64,000 bases of DNA, taken from assembly GCF_027912515.1 (NCBI RefSeq), contig NZ_CP115464.1, positions 2,480,001 to 2,544,000 of the forward strand, written 5' to 3'. Under the pieces are notes generated by a model. It did no database searches. It was not told where the DNA came from and was given only the letters and a program-made list of their open reading frames with translations. Of the stretch, positions 8,546 through 17,165 are shown in pieces (positions within the stretch are counted from its first letter, which is position 1; each line of letters begins with the position of its first letter). The position numbers and the translations under genes are program-made. Origin of the DNA: Brevundimonas sp. NIBR10. Lineage in GTDB: Bacteria > Pseudomonadota > Alphaproteobacteria > Caulobacterales > Caulobacteraceae.

Positions 8546-9313
8546 TCAGCCGGCGAAGGCGGCGACAGCCGTGCGGCAATCCATCAAGGCGCGTTTGGCC
8601 CCGCTGATCAGAAATAGAGCGGCGGCGGAGATGGGTATGAAGCGGATGCCGCGGGCGAGCAGCACCTCGACTTCTGACGCCTCCATCGCCGCGTTGCCGG
8701 CGACCTTGCCGTGCCTGCGGCAGGCCTCCACGATTTTTTCCATCGCTTCCACCACGGGCGGAGGCGGCAAGGAGGCATAGATCTGGTCCTTGGTCAGACC
8801 CATGCTGACGGCCAGATCAGCTCCTCCCAGCAGGACGCCGTCCACACCCGGCGTCGCCACGATCGCCTCCAGGTTCTCCATCCCCTCAACGGTCTCGATC
8901 ATCACCATGCAGAAGGGATCCTGGCTCAAGGGATCGCCGCCCAAGGTGTTTCGGGCCGCTCCGATCGAGCGGGTTCCATGCGGAGGAAAACGGGTAGCGT
9001 CCGCGACGCATTTCGCCTGGTCTGCGGTGGACACCATCGGTACCACGACGCCGATCGCGCCGATATCCAATGCCCGCCCGATTTCGGCAGGATCATGCCC
9101 CGTGACGCGCACGAGCGAATGGGTCCCCCCGAGCTGCAAAGACTGCAGCAGCGACAGCAGGCCATCCCAGCTCGCGGTGCCGTGCTGGAGATCAACGATG
9201 ACCCAGTCGAAGCCGATTGCGCCGCAACGCTCCGCGATCAGATTGCACCGGATGCCATACCAGGTGCCAAGAGTGGCTGCGTCATTCTCCAGCGCCTTGC
9301 GTATCGGATTCAT
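8546..9313 (-). CDS. HpcH/HpaI-type aldolase
   Basis: A 255-residue class II (metal-dependent) retro-aldolase of the HpcH/HpaI/citrate-lyase-beta-like family. It shows DLQHGTASWDG (usual form DxEHG or DxQHG), an arginine in SLVRVTG, the metal glutamate in MIETVEGMENL, and the metal aspartate in GGADLAVSMG. It would cleave a hydroxy-oxoacid to pyruvate or a similar product plus an aldehyde. The start at 9313 is preceded by GGAG at good spacing and is preferred to a TTG four codons earlier. First gene of the leftward set feeding the E1 complex. Confidence 0.9.
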   Translation of the reverse strand: MNPIRKALENDAATLGTWYGIRCNLIAERCGAIGFDWVIVDLQHGTASWDGLLSLLQSLQLGGTHSLVRVTGHDPAEIGRALDIGAIGVVVPMVSTADQAKCVADATRFPPHGTRSIGAARNTLGGDPLSQDPFCMVMIETVEGMENLEAIVATPGVDGVLLGGADLAVSMGLTKDQIYASLPPPPVVEAMEKIVEACRRHGKVAGNAAMEASEVEVLLARGIRFIPISAAALFLISGAKRALMDCRTAVAAFAG

Positions 9314-9636
9314 GCGCCGCTCCAAATGTCGAAATCGATGGGCCAGCGTAAGCGTCTGCGGCCCTTACGATCGACGAACGCCTGTAAGCTGTCGGGCACA
9401 GGTATCACGCCCGATCAGACCCGGCTCTGATATCGACCGCAGCGGCGGCAAGGCATCGTACGGGCGGTAATCGCGGCGGCGTCGTTGCCGTCGCTCGCAG
9501 GCCAGCAATAAAGGTCCAACGCGGTCCGTCGGGCGGTTTGAGGTCCTTATCACCTGAGATCCGCTGAGAGGCCCAGCTGTAGAACGACCTTGGAGACGCG
9601 CATCTCCCCTTGCGCACCCGCACCCCAGGATACGCC
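9314..9636. other. Divergent intergenic region
   Basis: About 320 bases between the leftward aldolase operon and the rightward flavoprotein gene. It must contain both promoters. No credible coding frame, strong hairpin or recognised operator was found. Confidence 0.5.
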
Positions 9637-11658
9637 ATGATCAACGATCCGCTGCTTCAGCCCTTCCAGACCAAGAACCTGAAGTTCAAGAACCGCATCG
9701 TTCATGCGCCGACGACCATGAACATGTCCGATCCGACGGGACACGTCACGGGCAAGATCACCGGCGCTTACGAAAGCTTCGGGGCGGGCGGTTTCGGCGC
9801 GGTTTGCGTCGGTGCCACCTGCGTTCGTTATGACGGGCTTATCAACGAACGGATGCTGGGCCTCTACGACGACACCTACATCATCGGACAGCGCGACCTG
9901 GTTGAGGTGATCCACAATAATGGTGCTCTGGCCGGTATCCAGCTGTTCTACGGTGGCCTGATCCCCGGCGTCGGCGCATCCTTCCCTATCGATCCCGGCA
10001 AGGGCTGGATCCCGGGCACTGTGGCCTGGGGGCCGACGGCGGCTTATGCGATCGGCAACAAGGAGCCCGGCGTGGTTCCCACCGAGGTCTATCGCAGCCT
10101 GGTCGAGGATTTTGCCCAGGCCGCCCGTCGGGCTCGCGAAGCCGGGTACGACTACATTTCATACCATTTCTGCCACGGATCATTGCCGCACGTGACGCTG
10201 TCGCTGTTGGCCAACAAGGGACGAAACGACGAGTATTCGGACCATTTCCTGTTCTGCGAGCAGATCATCCAGCGGACCCAGGAACTCTGCGGCAAGGACT
10301 TTGCCCAGTTCCCACGCATGTGCTGCGACGAGAACTACGAGGGCGGCTACGACATCGACTATTTCGTCGAGCACTACGCGCCTCGTCTCCACGCCCTTGG
10401 CGTTGAGGGCATCGACGCGACATTCGGTTCCATGCTGCCGGCCAAAGACCGCAACCCGGAACTGAGTTCGGGCGAGATGATCGGCGGCGGCTTCTACACC
10501 CCCAATCTCGTCACGCTTCCCAGCGTCGAAAAGCTTCGGGCCGGCCTTCAGGCCAAGGGCATCGATATGCCCCTGATGGGGTCGTGCAACATCAATACGC
10601 CCGACCAGATGCGCACGATGATCCGGACGGGCGCTGCCGATCTGTTCGCCTCCTGCCGTCAGTCACTCGACGACCCTGATTTTCCTCGCAAGATCGCCGA
10701 GGGCCGCGAGGAAGATATTAGAAGGTCTACCCGCACGGGGTCTTCGCTCCTTCAGGGCAACATATTCAACAAGGGCTGGGCCGGTTCCGCCCAGAACGCC
10801 AGCTTCGGACGAGACCGGGAATACCGGATCAGACCCACTCATAGGCCGCGGAAGGTCGCGATCGTCGGCGGCGGCTCTGGCGGCATGGAATACGCCATCG
10901 TTGCCGACGCGATCGGTCACGACGTCATCCTGTTCGAGAAGTCCGACGCGCTAGGCGGCGTCATGAACTGGGCGGGCAACTATCCCCATCTGCCCAACAT
11001 GGAGCAGATCGCCTACCAGCCCGAATGGCACCGCACCATGATCGCAAAGAGCGGCGTCGAGGTCAGGCTAGGGCAGGACGTTGATGCCGAGCAACTGATT
11101 GCCGAAAAACCCGACGTGGTCGTGATCGCGACCGGGGCTCGACCGACGCCAGTGCAAGCCGAAGGTCTGGACGCAGCCCTGGATGGCGGGTTCGCGCTCC
11201 TGATCGATGACGTTCTCAAAGACCGGTCGGTCCTGCCGGCAGGCCCCATCGTCATCTGGGGTGCCGGCGAAGGGATCGAACTCGCACTGGACTTGGCGCG
11301 GGAGGGTCGAACCGTTCGGCTGCTCGATCCCAGGTCGGCGCTGGCTCCGGCCCCCTATATCGGATCGCGGTCCAAGGCGGTGATGCGTTGGGCCGGGCAG
11401 GCTGGACTGACGTCCGAGCAAGGCATGACCCTGACTTCCATCGGCGGCGGGTCGGTCCGCGTCGGTCACCCGGACGGGCGGGCGGAGGACATCGCCTGCG
11501 GCGCGCTCATCATCGCGCCGGGCCGTACGGCGCATGATCCGCTTTCCATGGCGCTGTATGGTACAGGGATCACCGTTCAGGTGATCGGCGACGCCCGCTC
11601 GCCTCGGTCTTATGGAAATGCGATCCACGAAGCGGCGTACCTCGCTCGCAACATTTAG
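9637..11658 (+). CDS. OYE/2,4-dienoyl-CoA-reductase-like flavoprotein lacking Fe-S cysteines
   Basis: A 673-residue two-part protein. Residues 1 to about 370 form an FMN-binding old-yellow-enzyme barrel ([19 protein letters not shown] at the start, [19 protein letters not shown] in the middle, [12 protein letters not shown] later). The rest is a Rossmann FAD/NAD(P)H domain ([26 protein letters not shown]). Dienoyl-CoA reductases and trimethylamine dehydrogenases carry a 4Fe-4S cluster in the linker, held by four cysteines after a DEIRPC-like stretch. Here the same place reads [17 protein letters not shown] with [10 protein letters not shown] after it, and all four cysteines are gone. Start chosen at ATG after AGGA. 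Likely a reductase or dehydrogenase in the local pathway, with altered electron transfer. Confidence 0.87.
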   Translation: MINDPLLQPFQTKNLKFKNRIVHAPTTMNMSDPTGHVTGKITGAYESFGAGGFGAVCVGATCVRYDGLINERMLGLYDDTYIIGQRDLVEVIHNNGALAGIQLFYGGLIPGVGASFPIDPGKGWIPGTVAWGPTAAYAIGNKEPGVVPTEVYRSLVEDFAQAARRAREAGYDYISYHFCHGSLPHVTLSLLANKGRNDEYSDHFLFCEQIIQRTQELCGKDFAQFPRMCCDENYEGGYDIDYFVEHYAPRLHALGVEGIDATFGSMLPAKDRNPELSSGEMIGGGFYTPNLVTLPSVEKLRAGLQAKGIDMPLMGSCNINTPDQMRTMIRTGAADLFASCRQSLDDPDFPRKIAEGREEDIRRSTRTGSSLLQGNIFNKGWAGSAQNASFGRDREYRIRPTHRPRKVAIVGGGSGGMEYAIVADAIGHDVILFEKSDALGGVMNWAGNYPHLPNMEQIAYQPEWHRTMIAKSGVEVRLGQDVDAEQLIAEKPDVVVIATGARPTPVQAEGLDAALDGGFALLIDDVLKDRSVLPAGPIVIWGAGEGIELALDLAREGRTVRLLDPRSALAPAPYIGSRSKAVMRWAGQAGLTSEQGMTLTSIGGGSVRVGHPDGRAEDIACGALIIAPGRTAHDPLSMALYGTGITVQVIGDARSPRSYGNAIHEAAYLARNI

Positions 11659-11659
11659 A

Positions 11660-12233
11660 ATGATGACCGATCCCGTCTCCGCCGCCGAGGCCGAAGCCGC
11701 CGTCGCTACCCTGATCCGGTGGGCCGGAGACGATCCGGACCGCGAAGGTCTGCTCGACACGCCCGCCCGCGGTCGCTCGCAGCGAAAAGGAGCTTTTCGA
11801 CGGCTACGAGGGCGACCCTAGGGTTTATCTGGAACGTACCTTCGAGGAGGTCGGCGGCTACGACCATCTCGTCGCTCTGAAGGATATCCGCTTCGTCGGC
11901 TTCTGCGAGCATCACATGCTGCCGGTCGTCGGGGTCGTTCATGTCGGCTACCTGCCCACGGATCGGTTAGTCGGCATCGCCAGGCTGGCGCGCGTCGTGC
12001 GCGACTATGCGAAACCACTACAGATTCAGGAGAAGATGACGGCCGAGATCGCCACGGCCATCGAAAAGGTCCTTCACCCCGCCGGCGTCGGTGTGGTCAT
12101 CGAGGCTGGGCACAGCTGCATGACACTGCGCGGGACCAATTCTCCTGGTGCCAAGCTGACCACCGCCAGCCTGCGGGGCGTGGTGCGCGATGATCCGCGC
12201 ACGCGCGAGGAGTTCCTGCGTCTCACGCGGTGA
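11660..12233 (+). pseudogene. folE: GTP cyclohydrolase I, frameshifted
   Basis: GTP cyclohydrolase I makes dihydroneopterin triphosphate, the first pterin precursor. The frame from the ATG gives a good N-terminus ([14 protein letters not shown]), then runs into a stop at 11819. The rest of the protein continues in the next frame as [16 protein letters not shown] and includes the zinc/active-site motifs GFCEHHMLPV and GHSCMTLRGTNS, ending at 12233. Removing one G at about 11771-11772 restores an alignment of exactly normal spacing and about 190 residues. It starts two bases after the flavoprotein stop. Either a real inactivating insertion or a sequencing error; the intact downstream half suggests it is recent. 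Confidence 0.85.
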
Positions 12234-12326
12234 CACCGTATTCCGGCGTCCAAGCGATCCTCTTTACCCAGAGAACCCCAACACCGGCCCCGCTGCAGGA
12301 GTGAATCTGTTCAGGATCACCGGCGG

Positions 12327-12722
12327 CTAGAGGCGAAAGAGCGGCCAGATCGCCATGCCGAGGCCGACCAGGCTTGTCAGAAAAATGAGCGTACGAACCT
12401 TGGGGATTCCAGCCGCATAGACGGGGAGGTATACGAGACGCGCACCGAGCCAGATCCAGCCGCCGATCGCAGTCCAAAGATCGCCACGGCCGCTGACGAC
12501 CACGCCGAGCAGAGCGATGACGGCAATCGGCAACGTCTCCAGGTAATTCGATTGAGCGCGCACGAGACGTCCTGCACCGGGATTGAGCGGGACGAGGACA
12601 TCATCACGAGCCCCCATATTCCAGTCGACGCCGTACTGTTTTGTTTTCAGGTGAGCGGCTGCGAAGATGTGAACCATCAGAAGAACGGCAGCCAGCGCCA
12701 AGATGAGGAGTTCAGGATTCAT
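12327..12722 (-). CDS. MAPEG-family membrane protein
   Basis: A 131-residue integral membrane protein with four hydrophobic segments (about residues 3-23, 60-80, 84-100 and 110-128). The motif VRAQSNYLETLPI is the MAPEG signature (glutathione-dependent microsomal transferase-like; bacterial members are often called YecN or hypothetical). GAARLVYLPVYAAGIPKVRT-like residues follow in the usual place. The start is taken at MNPELL, preceded by GAAGGGCG; an upstream extension is hydrophilic and unlikely. Bacterial MAPEG proteins have mostly unknown roles. Confidence 0.85.
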   Translation of the reverse strand: MNPELLILALAAVLLMVHIFAAAHLKTKQYGVDWNMGARDDVLVPLNPGAGRLVRAQSNYLETLPIAVIALLGVVVSGRGDLWTAIGGWIWLGARLVYLPVYAAGIPKVRTLIFLTSLVGLGMAIWPLFRL

Positions 12723-12869
12723 GACGCCGCCCTTCGATAGGATCAGATTGGAAGATCGCCCGGGCAAGCTGTCAATCCAGGCCAAGTCGTTTATCGGCGC
12801 GGCGATGGGTACATCCGGCTGGACCGAGGCGCGGGCTCAGGAACGCGCTCCACAGGGCTGGAGACGATC

Positions 12870-14246
12870 ATGACGCCACCTTGCGCGATGACGCCAGAGA
12901 TGACGCTGGGCATCGACTTCGGCACGACCAATACGGTGGTCGCCATGACCGGCGCGGACGGTGCGGTCGCGGTGTTGCGGTTCGCAGCGCCGGACGGCGA
13001 TCTGACCGCCTTCCGCTCGACCTTGAGCTTCCAGATCCATGAGGACGCCGACGGCGTGGCCGAACGGGTGGTCGAGGCCGGTCCCTGGGCCATAGACGCC
13101 TATGTCGAGGATCCCCTCGACACCCGTTTCATTCAGTCATTCAAGACCTTCGCCGCCAGTCCAGCCTTCACTGAGACCGTCATCGACAACCGCAGATACG
13201 GCTTCGAGGACCTGCTATCGTCTTTCCTGCTCCGGTTGCGTCAGCGTGGTGGGCCGGCAATGTCCGTGCTCCCAGCGCGGGTTATCGTTGGACGGCCGGT
13301 GACCTTCGCCGGTGGGTCGGACGAGCAGCTGGCGCTGGATCGTTACGAGACCGCCTTCGCCAGGATGGGGTTCACCGACATCCGCTATGCCTATGAACCG
13401 GTTGGGGCCGCCTTCTTCTTCGCGCGTCAGCTGACGACTGCGGCCACGGTCCTCGTCGCCGACTTCGGCGGCGGCACCAGCGACTTCTCCATCGTGAGAT
13501 TCGAACCGTCGTCCTCCGGCCTCCGCTCCACCGCCCTGGCGCGCGCAGGGGTCGGGGTGGCCGGGGACGCCTTCGACTACCGCATCATCGACCAGCTGGT
13601 GTCGCCGGAGCTGGGCAAGGGCGGCGAGTACCGCAGCTTCGAAAAGGTGCTGCCCATTCCCCAGCGGTACTACGCCGCCTTTGCCCGGTGGGATCAGCTC
13701 GCCCTGTTGCGGGCGTCTCGGGACATGAAAGATATCCGCGATATCGCACGTAACGCCCTGCAGCCTGAAAGGCTGTGTCGACTGATCGAGGTACTGGACG
13801 ATAATCACGGCTACGCCCTGTACCAGGCTGTATCCCGTCTGAAGATGGATCTGTCACGCGACGAGGTGGCGACGTTCTGCTTCGAGGCCGGCACGATCCG
13901 GATCGAGACGCCCGTCGCCCGATCGGACTTCGAAGGCTGGATCGCCCCAGAGCTCGCTGCCATCGAACGTGCCGTCGACCAGGCCATCGCCACGTCGCAT
14001 CTCGAGCCACACCAGATCGATCGCATCTTCCTGACCGGCGGATCGTCCTTCGTACCGGCCGTACGCGACATCTTCCGACGTCGCTTTGAGCCCAATAGGA
14101 TCGAAACCGGGGGCGAGTTCGAGTCGATCGCGGTGGGCTTGGCCCTGATCGGTCGCGAGCCGGAGCTCAAGCTGTGGACCGAGCGGAGAGGGGCGGACAG
14201 GTCGTCTAGCCCGGTCACGGGGTCGTTCTCGTCGGAGGTGGTGTGA
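12870..14246 (+). CDS. Hsp70-family protein, YegD-like
   Basis: A 458-residue actin-fold ATPase without the Hsp70 substrate-binding domain. Phosphate-1 motif is GIDFGTTNTVVAM at about residue 14, then VIVGRPVTF, YAYEPVGAAFFFARQL, phosphate-2 VADFGGGTSDFS, and the adenosine motif LTGGSSFVPAVRD near residue 390. This pattern is that of YegD, a chaperone homologue of unknown client. GGAG precedes the ATG at good distance. Immediately followed by the remnant of a mobile element, so it may mark an insertion boundary. Confidence 0.9.
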   Translation: MTPPCAMTPEMTLGIDFGTTNTVVAMTGADGAVAVLRFAAPDGDLTAFRSTLSFQIHEDADGVAERVVEAGPWAIDAYVEDPLDTRFIQSFKTFAASPAFTETVIDNRRYGFEDLLSSFLLRLRQRGGPAMSVLPARVIVGRPVTFAGGSDEQLALDRYETAFARMGFTDIRYAYEPVGAAFFFARQLTTAATVLVADFGGGTSDFSIVRFEPSSSGLRSTALARAGVGVAGDAFDYRIIDQLVSPELGKGGEYRSFEKVLPIPQRYYAAFARWDQLALLRASRDMKDIRDIARNALQPERLCRLIEVLDDNHGYALYQAVSRLKMDLSRDEVATFCFEAGTIRIETPVARSDFEGWIAPELAAIERAVDQAIATSHLEPHQIDRIFLTGGSSFVPAVRDIFRRRFEPNRIETGGEFESIAVGLALIGREPELKLWTERRGADRSSSPVTGSFSSEVV

Positions 14247-14276
14247 TTGCCATGGGGGCGACGCCACGCTCGTCCT

Positions 14277-14444
14277 CGATCATATAATTCGGGACCGACC
14301 CGGGTCGCCCGCCTCGGGCGCATTCCCGACATCGCCGAGACCAGGGCATACGTTTCTTCGGTCGTGGAGTGTTACCTCGCCCTGACCGCGGGCCGGGGCG
14401 TGCGCAGGTCGACCCAGTGCGGTCCGATGGAGGCGCTCCCATGA
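14277..14444 (+). pseudogene. C-terminal scrap of a conjugation-type lytic transglycosylase
   Basis: The translated stretch begins YNSGPTRVARLGRIP and continues IAETRAYVSSVVECYLAL. This is the end of a VirB1/TrbN-like lytic transglycosylase (family form: YNAGPGxVxRxGxIPxxxETRxYV). The catalytic-glutamate half is absent and the frame runs directly out of the 3' end of the Hsp70-like gene. The stop overlaps the following HTH gene in ATGA, so the old operon junction is preserved. It is read as a remnant of an integrative conjugative element. Confidence 0.65.
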
Positions 14445-14743
14445 CCCCGGACGTAGAAGGGTACGGCCCCGAGGCGAAGGCCGAACTCCTGTTGACGCGC
14501 GCGGAGGCGACCGCCCACCTGGGGACGCTCGGAATTCGTATGAAGACCGCGACCCTGCCGCGGCTGTGGTCCACCGGGGGAGGCGGACCGCCCTGTCAGC
14601 ACATCCGTTCCAAACCCTTCTACCCGCGTGAGCTGCTGGAGGCGTCCAGATCTCGGATCTGCGGACCGCTTCGCCGGCGGCCGCGCAGCCGCGCCCTCGT
14701 GGTTGAGGCTCTACATCCGCGCCCCGTTTGTGACGGCGACTGA
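14441..14743 (+). CDS. Small excisionase-like HTH protein
   Basis: A 100-residue protein. Its N-terminal half, LLTRAEATAHLGTLGIRMK followed by TLPRLWSTGGGGPP and FYPRELLEA, matches the general pattern of small winged-helix excisionase/DNA-binding proteins found in alphaproteobacterial integrative elements. The arginine-rich C-terminus is less convincing. Its start overlaps the transglycosylase scrap by four bases. A role in element control is inferred from fold and neighbours only. Confidence 0.6.
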   Translation: MTPDVEGYGPEAKAELLLTRAEATAHLGTLGIRMKTATLPRLWSTGGGGPPCQHIRSKPFYPRELLEASRSRICGPLRRRPRSRALVVEALHPRPVCDGD

Positions 14744-14897
14744 AGTCCTTGACGACCCTTCGGCGAGCTTTGCGCGCAAGCAGGTTCTGCGCGCCTGGGC
14801 TGACCGGGATGTCGTGGACGCCGCGAACGATGCGGCGGTGCTTCAGCTCGTGTGTCAGGCTGCGGTCCTCGCCTGGCTGGTGGGGGGAACGTCATGA
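14628..14897 (+). CDS. Small element protein of unknown function
   Basis: Up to 89 residues from a GTG at 14628; a shorter start at GTG 14729 is also possible because the longer form overlaps the upstream gene by 116 bases. The convincing part is VTATEVLDDPSASFARKQV followed by LRAWADRDVVDAANDA and a hydrophobic helix. The stop overlaps the AlpA-like start in ATGA, which supports it as a translated gene. No function is recognised. Confidence 0.55.
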   Translation: MSCWRRPDLGSADRFAGGRAAAPSWLRLYIRAPFVTATEVLDDPSASFARKQVLRAWADRDVVDAANDAAVLQLVCQAAVLAWLVGGTS

Positions 14898-15340
14898 CGT
14901 TCGCAGTAGATGGCGCGCCTGTGCCTACCGGGGGACCTGAGGATCGCTTGCCGACCTGGGCTCGGGTCAAGGACATCACCGGCATCAGCCGAACCACGGC
15001 CCGGCGGATGCAGAAGGCCGGCGACTTCCCGGAGCCCGTGGCCATCTCGCCCAAGCGGGTGGGATGGTGGGAGTGCGAGCTCACGCCCTGGAAAGCCACG
15101 CGCAAGGCCGGCGGGAAGGCCCGGTCGTTGGCACCGCCCCGAAAACCCACGCTGATCGAAACCGCGCGATCGCCCGCAAGCCCTCGACCGCTTCTAGGTC
15201 GTCAGCAGCATCAGGCGATCGATCGCCCGAGAGAGCTCAGTCCGATCCCACCGCGAGGGCCCAGCGCGTTCTGCCGCTTGGCGCGCCGGCGCCCGCAGCT
15301 GTCTCCCGCCGCGCCGGTCGCAAGCGTCCGGCCTCGGTAG
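14894..15340 (+). CDS. AlpA-like HTH transcriptional regulator
   Basis: A 148-residue product whose residues about 18-70 are an AlpA/MerR-like helix-turn-helix: WARVKDITGISRTTARRMQ, then GDFPEPVAISPKRVGWWE and PWKATR. AlpA proteins control excision or activation of integrated elements. The last half is proline/arginine-rich with no family character and may be readthrough into decayed DNA after a deletion. The start overlaps the previous stop in ATGA. The 248 bases after its stop show no supported gene. Confidence 0.68.
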   Translation: MTFAVDGAPVPTGGPEDRLPTWARVKDITGISRTTARRMQKAGDFPEPVAISPKRVGWWECELTPWKATRKAGGKARSLAPPRKPTLIETARSPASPRPLLGRQQHQAIDRPRELSPIPPRGPSAFCRLARRRPQLSPAAPVASVRPR

Positions 15341-15588
15341 ATCAGATCGATTTCGGGATCTGAGGCGCCGGCTCCGGGATCGGGGTGTCCGAGACGGAAG
15401 GTCCTCCAGGCCGGTGTCGAGCATGCAGATTTCGACGATCGACAAGGCGAGGCTTTCAAGGTCCCCGCCGTGTGTCACGCTCTCGTCGGTCCTCGCTCTT
15501 GTGTACGCCGTTACCGTCTCTGGGTGGGATCGGCGTTCGCGAGCCGACGCTTGTTGACGGAACGGTGTTGGCAAAACAGAGTCGTACC

Positions 15589-15783
15589 ATGTGGGGAATC
15601 GTTCTGACCAACGCGGCGGGCGACGCGATCGATCAGGTCGTGGTCGACGCGCCGATCGAGTCCCTGCGCGACTGGTGCCGGCAGGCTCTCGAATCGCGCC
15701 CCGAGGCGGCGCGCGCTCGACTGGTCTCCGATGATGGTCTTTTGGAATATGCCTATCCCGAGTGTCGCGATTCCGTCAGGTGA
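15589..15783 (+). CDS. Hypothetical small protein
   Basis: A 64-residue frame, MWGIVLTNAAGDAIDQVVV then a helical, acidic/leucine-rich remainder ending YAYPECRDSVR. The composition is protein-like, unlike the arginine-rich shadow frames here, and it sits alone between the element remnant and tRNA-Asn. No ribosome site stands out. Unrecognised. Confidence 0.4.
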   Translation: MWGIVLTNAAGDAIDQVVVDAPIESLRDWCRQALESRPEAARARLVSDDGLLEYAYPECRDSVR

Positions 15784-16031
15784 CGGGTCGATCCTGGGGC
15801 CGTCGCGAGCATTCTGTACTTTGCAGATCGGTTCACTGGCCCGGCTTTCCCCGCGTCATGTGAACACGACTGCAATGGGCGACCCACAACGTGTCGACGC
15901 GTGATTCGTGTTGCCCCGGTGCAGCCTCAAAAATGGAGACCTCAACCTGGCGTCACCTGAAACCAAGCGGAAAGCTGTGGAAAACAGCCGCCTAGCGCGG
16001 TTTGATTTTCGGGTGCCTTTGGGGGCTGCGT
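15784..16031. other. Gene-free stretch next to tRNA-Asn
   Basis: About 250 bases with no convincing frame. No integrase gene and no obvious copy of the tRNA 3' end (attachment repeat) was seen here or at the Hsp70-side boundary. Confidence 0.4.
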
Positions 16032-16068
16032 AGGAAAAAAACAAAAGGCGCTGCAAAAACAGCGCCTT
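16032..16068 (-). terminator. Rho-independent terminator of tRNA-Asn
   Basis: On the minus strand AAGGCGCTG, a short loop rich in T, then CAGCGCCTT, followed by a T-rich run. Stem arms lie at 16045-16053 and 16060-16068. It begins 12 bases after the tRNA 3' end. Confidence 0.85.
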
Positions 16069-16079
16069 AAGTCCGAGAG

Positions 16080-16154
16080 TGGCTCCGCGGGTAGGATTCG
16101 AACCTACGACCAGCCGATTAACAGTCGGCTGCTCTACCACTGAGCTACCGCGGA
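16080..16154 (-). tRNA. tRNA-Asn (GTT)
   Basis: A 75-base cloverleaf on the minus strand. Acceptor TCCGCGG pairs with CCGCGGA. The anticodon stem GCCGA/TCGGC encloses CTGTTAA with anticodon GTT. The T-loop GTTCGAATC is present, and the discriminator G is followed by an encoded CCA. A common integration target for mobile elements, and a remnant lies nearby. Confidence 0.97.
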
Positions 16155-16219
16155 ACAGAGGCTCGGGAGGCGGGCCTATAGCAGTGGCGCGCGCGGCTGT
16201 GCAACGGCTAATGTCGGTC

Positions 16220-17026
16220 ATGGACCCGATTAGGATCGACGACCCCGACGACCCCCGCATCACCGCCTATCGCGACATCAAGGAACGCGATCTGACCGGC
16301 CGCGAGGGCCTGTTCATCGCCGAGGGTGAGGTCGTGGTTCGCACCCTGGCGTCGTCGGCCTCGCGCTGTCGGATGAGATCGATGCTGCTGGCCGAGAAGC
16401 GGGTCGCCGGCCTTTCAGACCTGATCACTGGGCTGCCGGTCGAGACGCCAGTCTATGTGGTGGGGCAGGCCGTTCTGGACGTCGTGGCGGGATTTCCCTT
16501 GCACCGGGGCATTCTGGCGCTGGGTGAAAAGCCGCCGGTCCTGACAATCGCAGAGGCGTTGTCGGGGCTGCCGGAGGAAACCGTCGTCGTCGCGGCCTCC
16601 GCGATCGGCAATCACGACAACATCGGCGGCCTGTACCGCAATGCGGCGGCCTTTGGGGCCGGGGCTGTGCTGCTGGACGATCTGTGCGGCGACCCCTTCT
16701 ATCGCAAGGCGATCCGGGTGTCGGTCGGGGCGGTGCTGAGGACGGCGCGGATCGAGCCCCTGCCTGTCGACGCGCTCGTCGATGCTCTGATCGCATCCGG
16801 GTTCGAGGTCATTGCTTTGACGCCGGGAGGCGGCGAGACCCTGGCGTCGCTCACGCCCGGCGGTCGGCGTGCGATCCTGCTGGGATCGGAGGGGCCGGGA
16901 CTGCCCCAGGCCGTCATCGACCGCTGCCGGGCTGTGCGCATCCCGATGTCCGGCGGCTTCGATTCGCTCAACGTCGCGGTGACCAGCGCGGTGGCCCTGC
17001 ATCAGCTCACGGCGCTGGCGGACTGA
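16220..17026 (+). CDS. TrmH/SpoU-family RNA 2'-O-methyltransferase
   Basis: A 268-residue SPOUT methyltransferase acting on tRNA or rRNA with S-adenosylmethionine. Motif 1 is NHDNIGGLYRNAAAFGA, motif 2 LLGSEGPGLP and motif 3 IPMSGGFDSLNVAVTSAVA, which form the knotted cofactor site. The N-terminal substrate domain opens IRIDDPDDPRITAY. The frame extends upstream through the tRNA gene on the other strand, so the start is set at ATG 16220, with ATG 16211 as an alternative. Exact target nucleotide unknown. Confidence 0.9.
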   Translation: MDPIRIDDPDDPRITAYRDIKERDLTGREGLFIAEGEVVVRTLASSASRCRMRSMLLAEKRVAGLSDLITGLPVETPVYVVGQAVLDVVAGFPLHRGILALGEKPPVLTIAEALSGLPEETVVVAASAIGNHDNIGGLYRNAAAFGAGAVLLDDLCGDPFYRKAIRVSVGAVLRTARIEPLPVDALVDALIASGFEVIALTPGGGETLASLTPGGRRAILLGSEGPGLPQAVIDRCRAVRIPMSGGFDSLNVAVTSAVALHQLTALAD

Positions 17027-17095
17027 CCCACTCTCCGGTCAGGCGAAACGGGCACGGCCGAATGCGCCCGCTACGTGACAAGTTGCGGAATTCTT

Positions 17096-17111
17096 TGTGC
17101 AAAGATGCACA
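17096..17111. promoter_or_regulatory. Inverted repeat TGTGCA-N4-TGCACA
   Basis: Perfect six-base arms around AAGA, 54 bases before the small membrane gene. It could be an operator or a leader hairpin. No binding protein can be named. Confidence 0.3.
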
Positions 17112-17165
17112 TCCGCTTGATGGAACGCTGTTTCTGTGGCGCCTTGTTTGCAGGGGGACGTCATC

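Noticed and set aside
15194..15574. Minus-strand frame in the element remnant
   Set aside because: Only a short stretch (ESLALSIVEICML) looks protein-like; the rest is arginine/serine-rich. It may be a decayed gene but cannot be supported.
14247..16154. Attachment repeat of tRNA-Asn flanking the element remnant
   Set aside because: No second copy of the tRNA 3' sequence was found at either side by eye.
16079..16219. Upstream part of the SpoU methyltransferase frame
   Set aside because: It lies over tRNA-Asn, and the peptide is just the translated complement of the tRNA.
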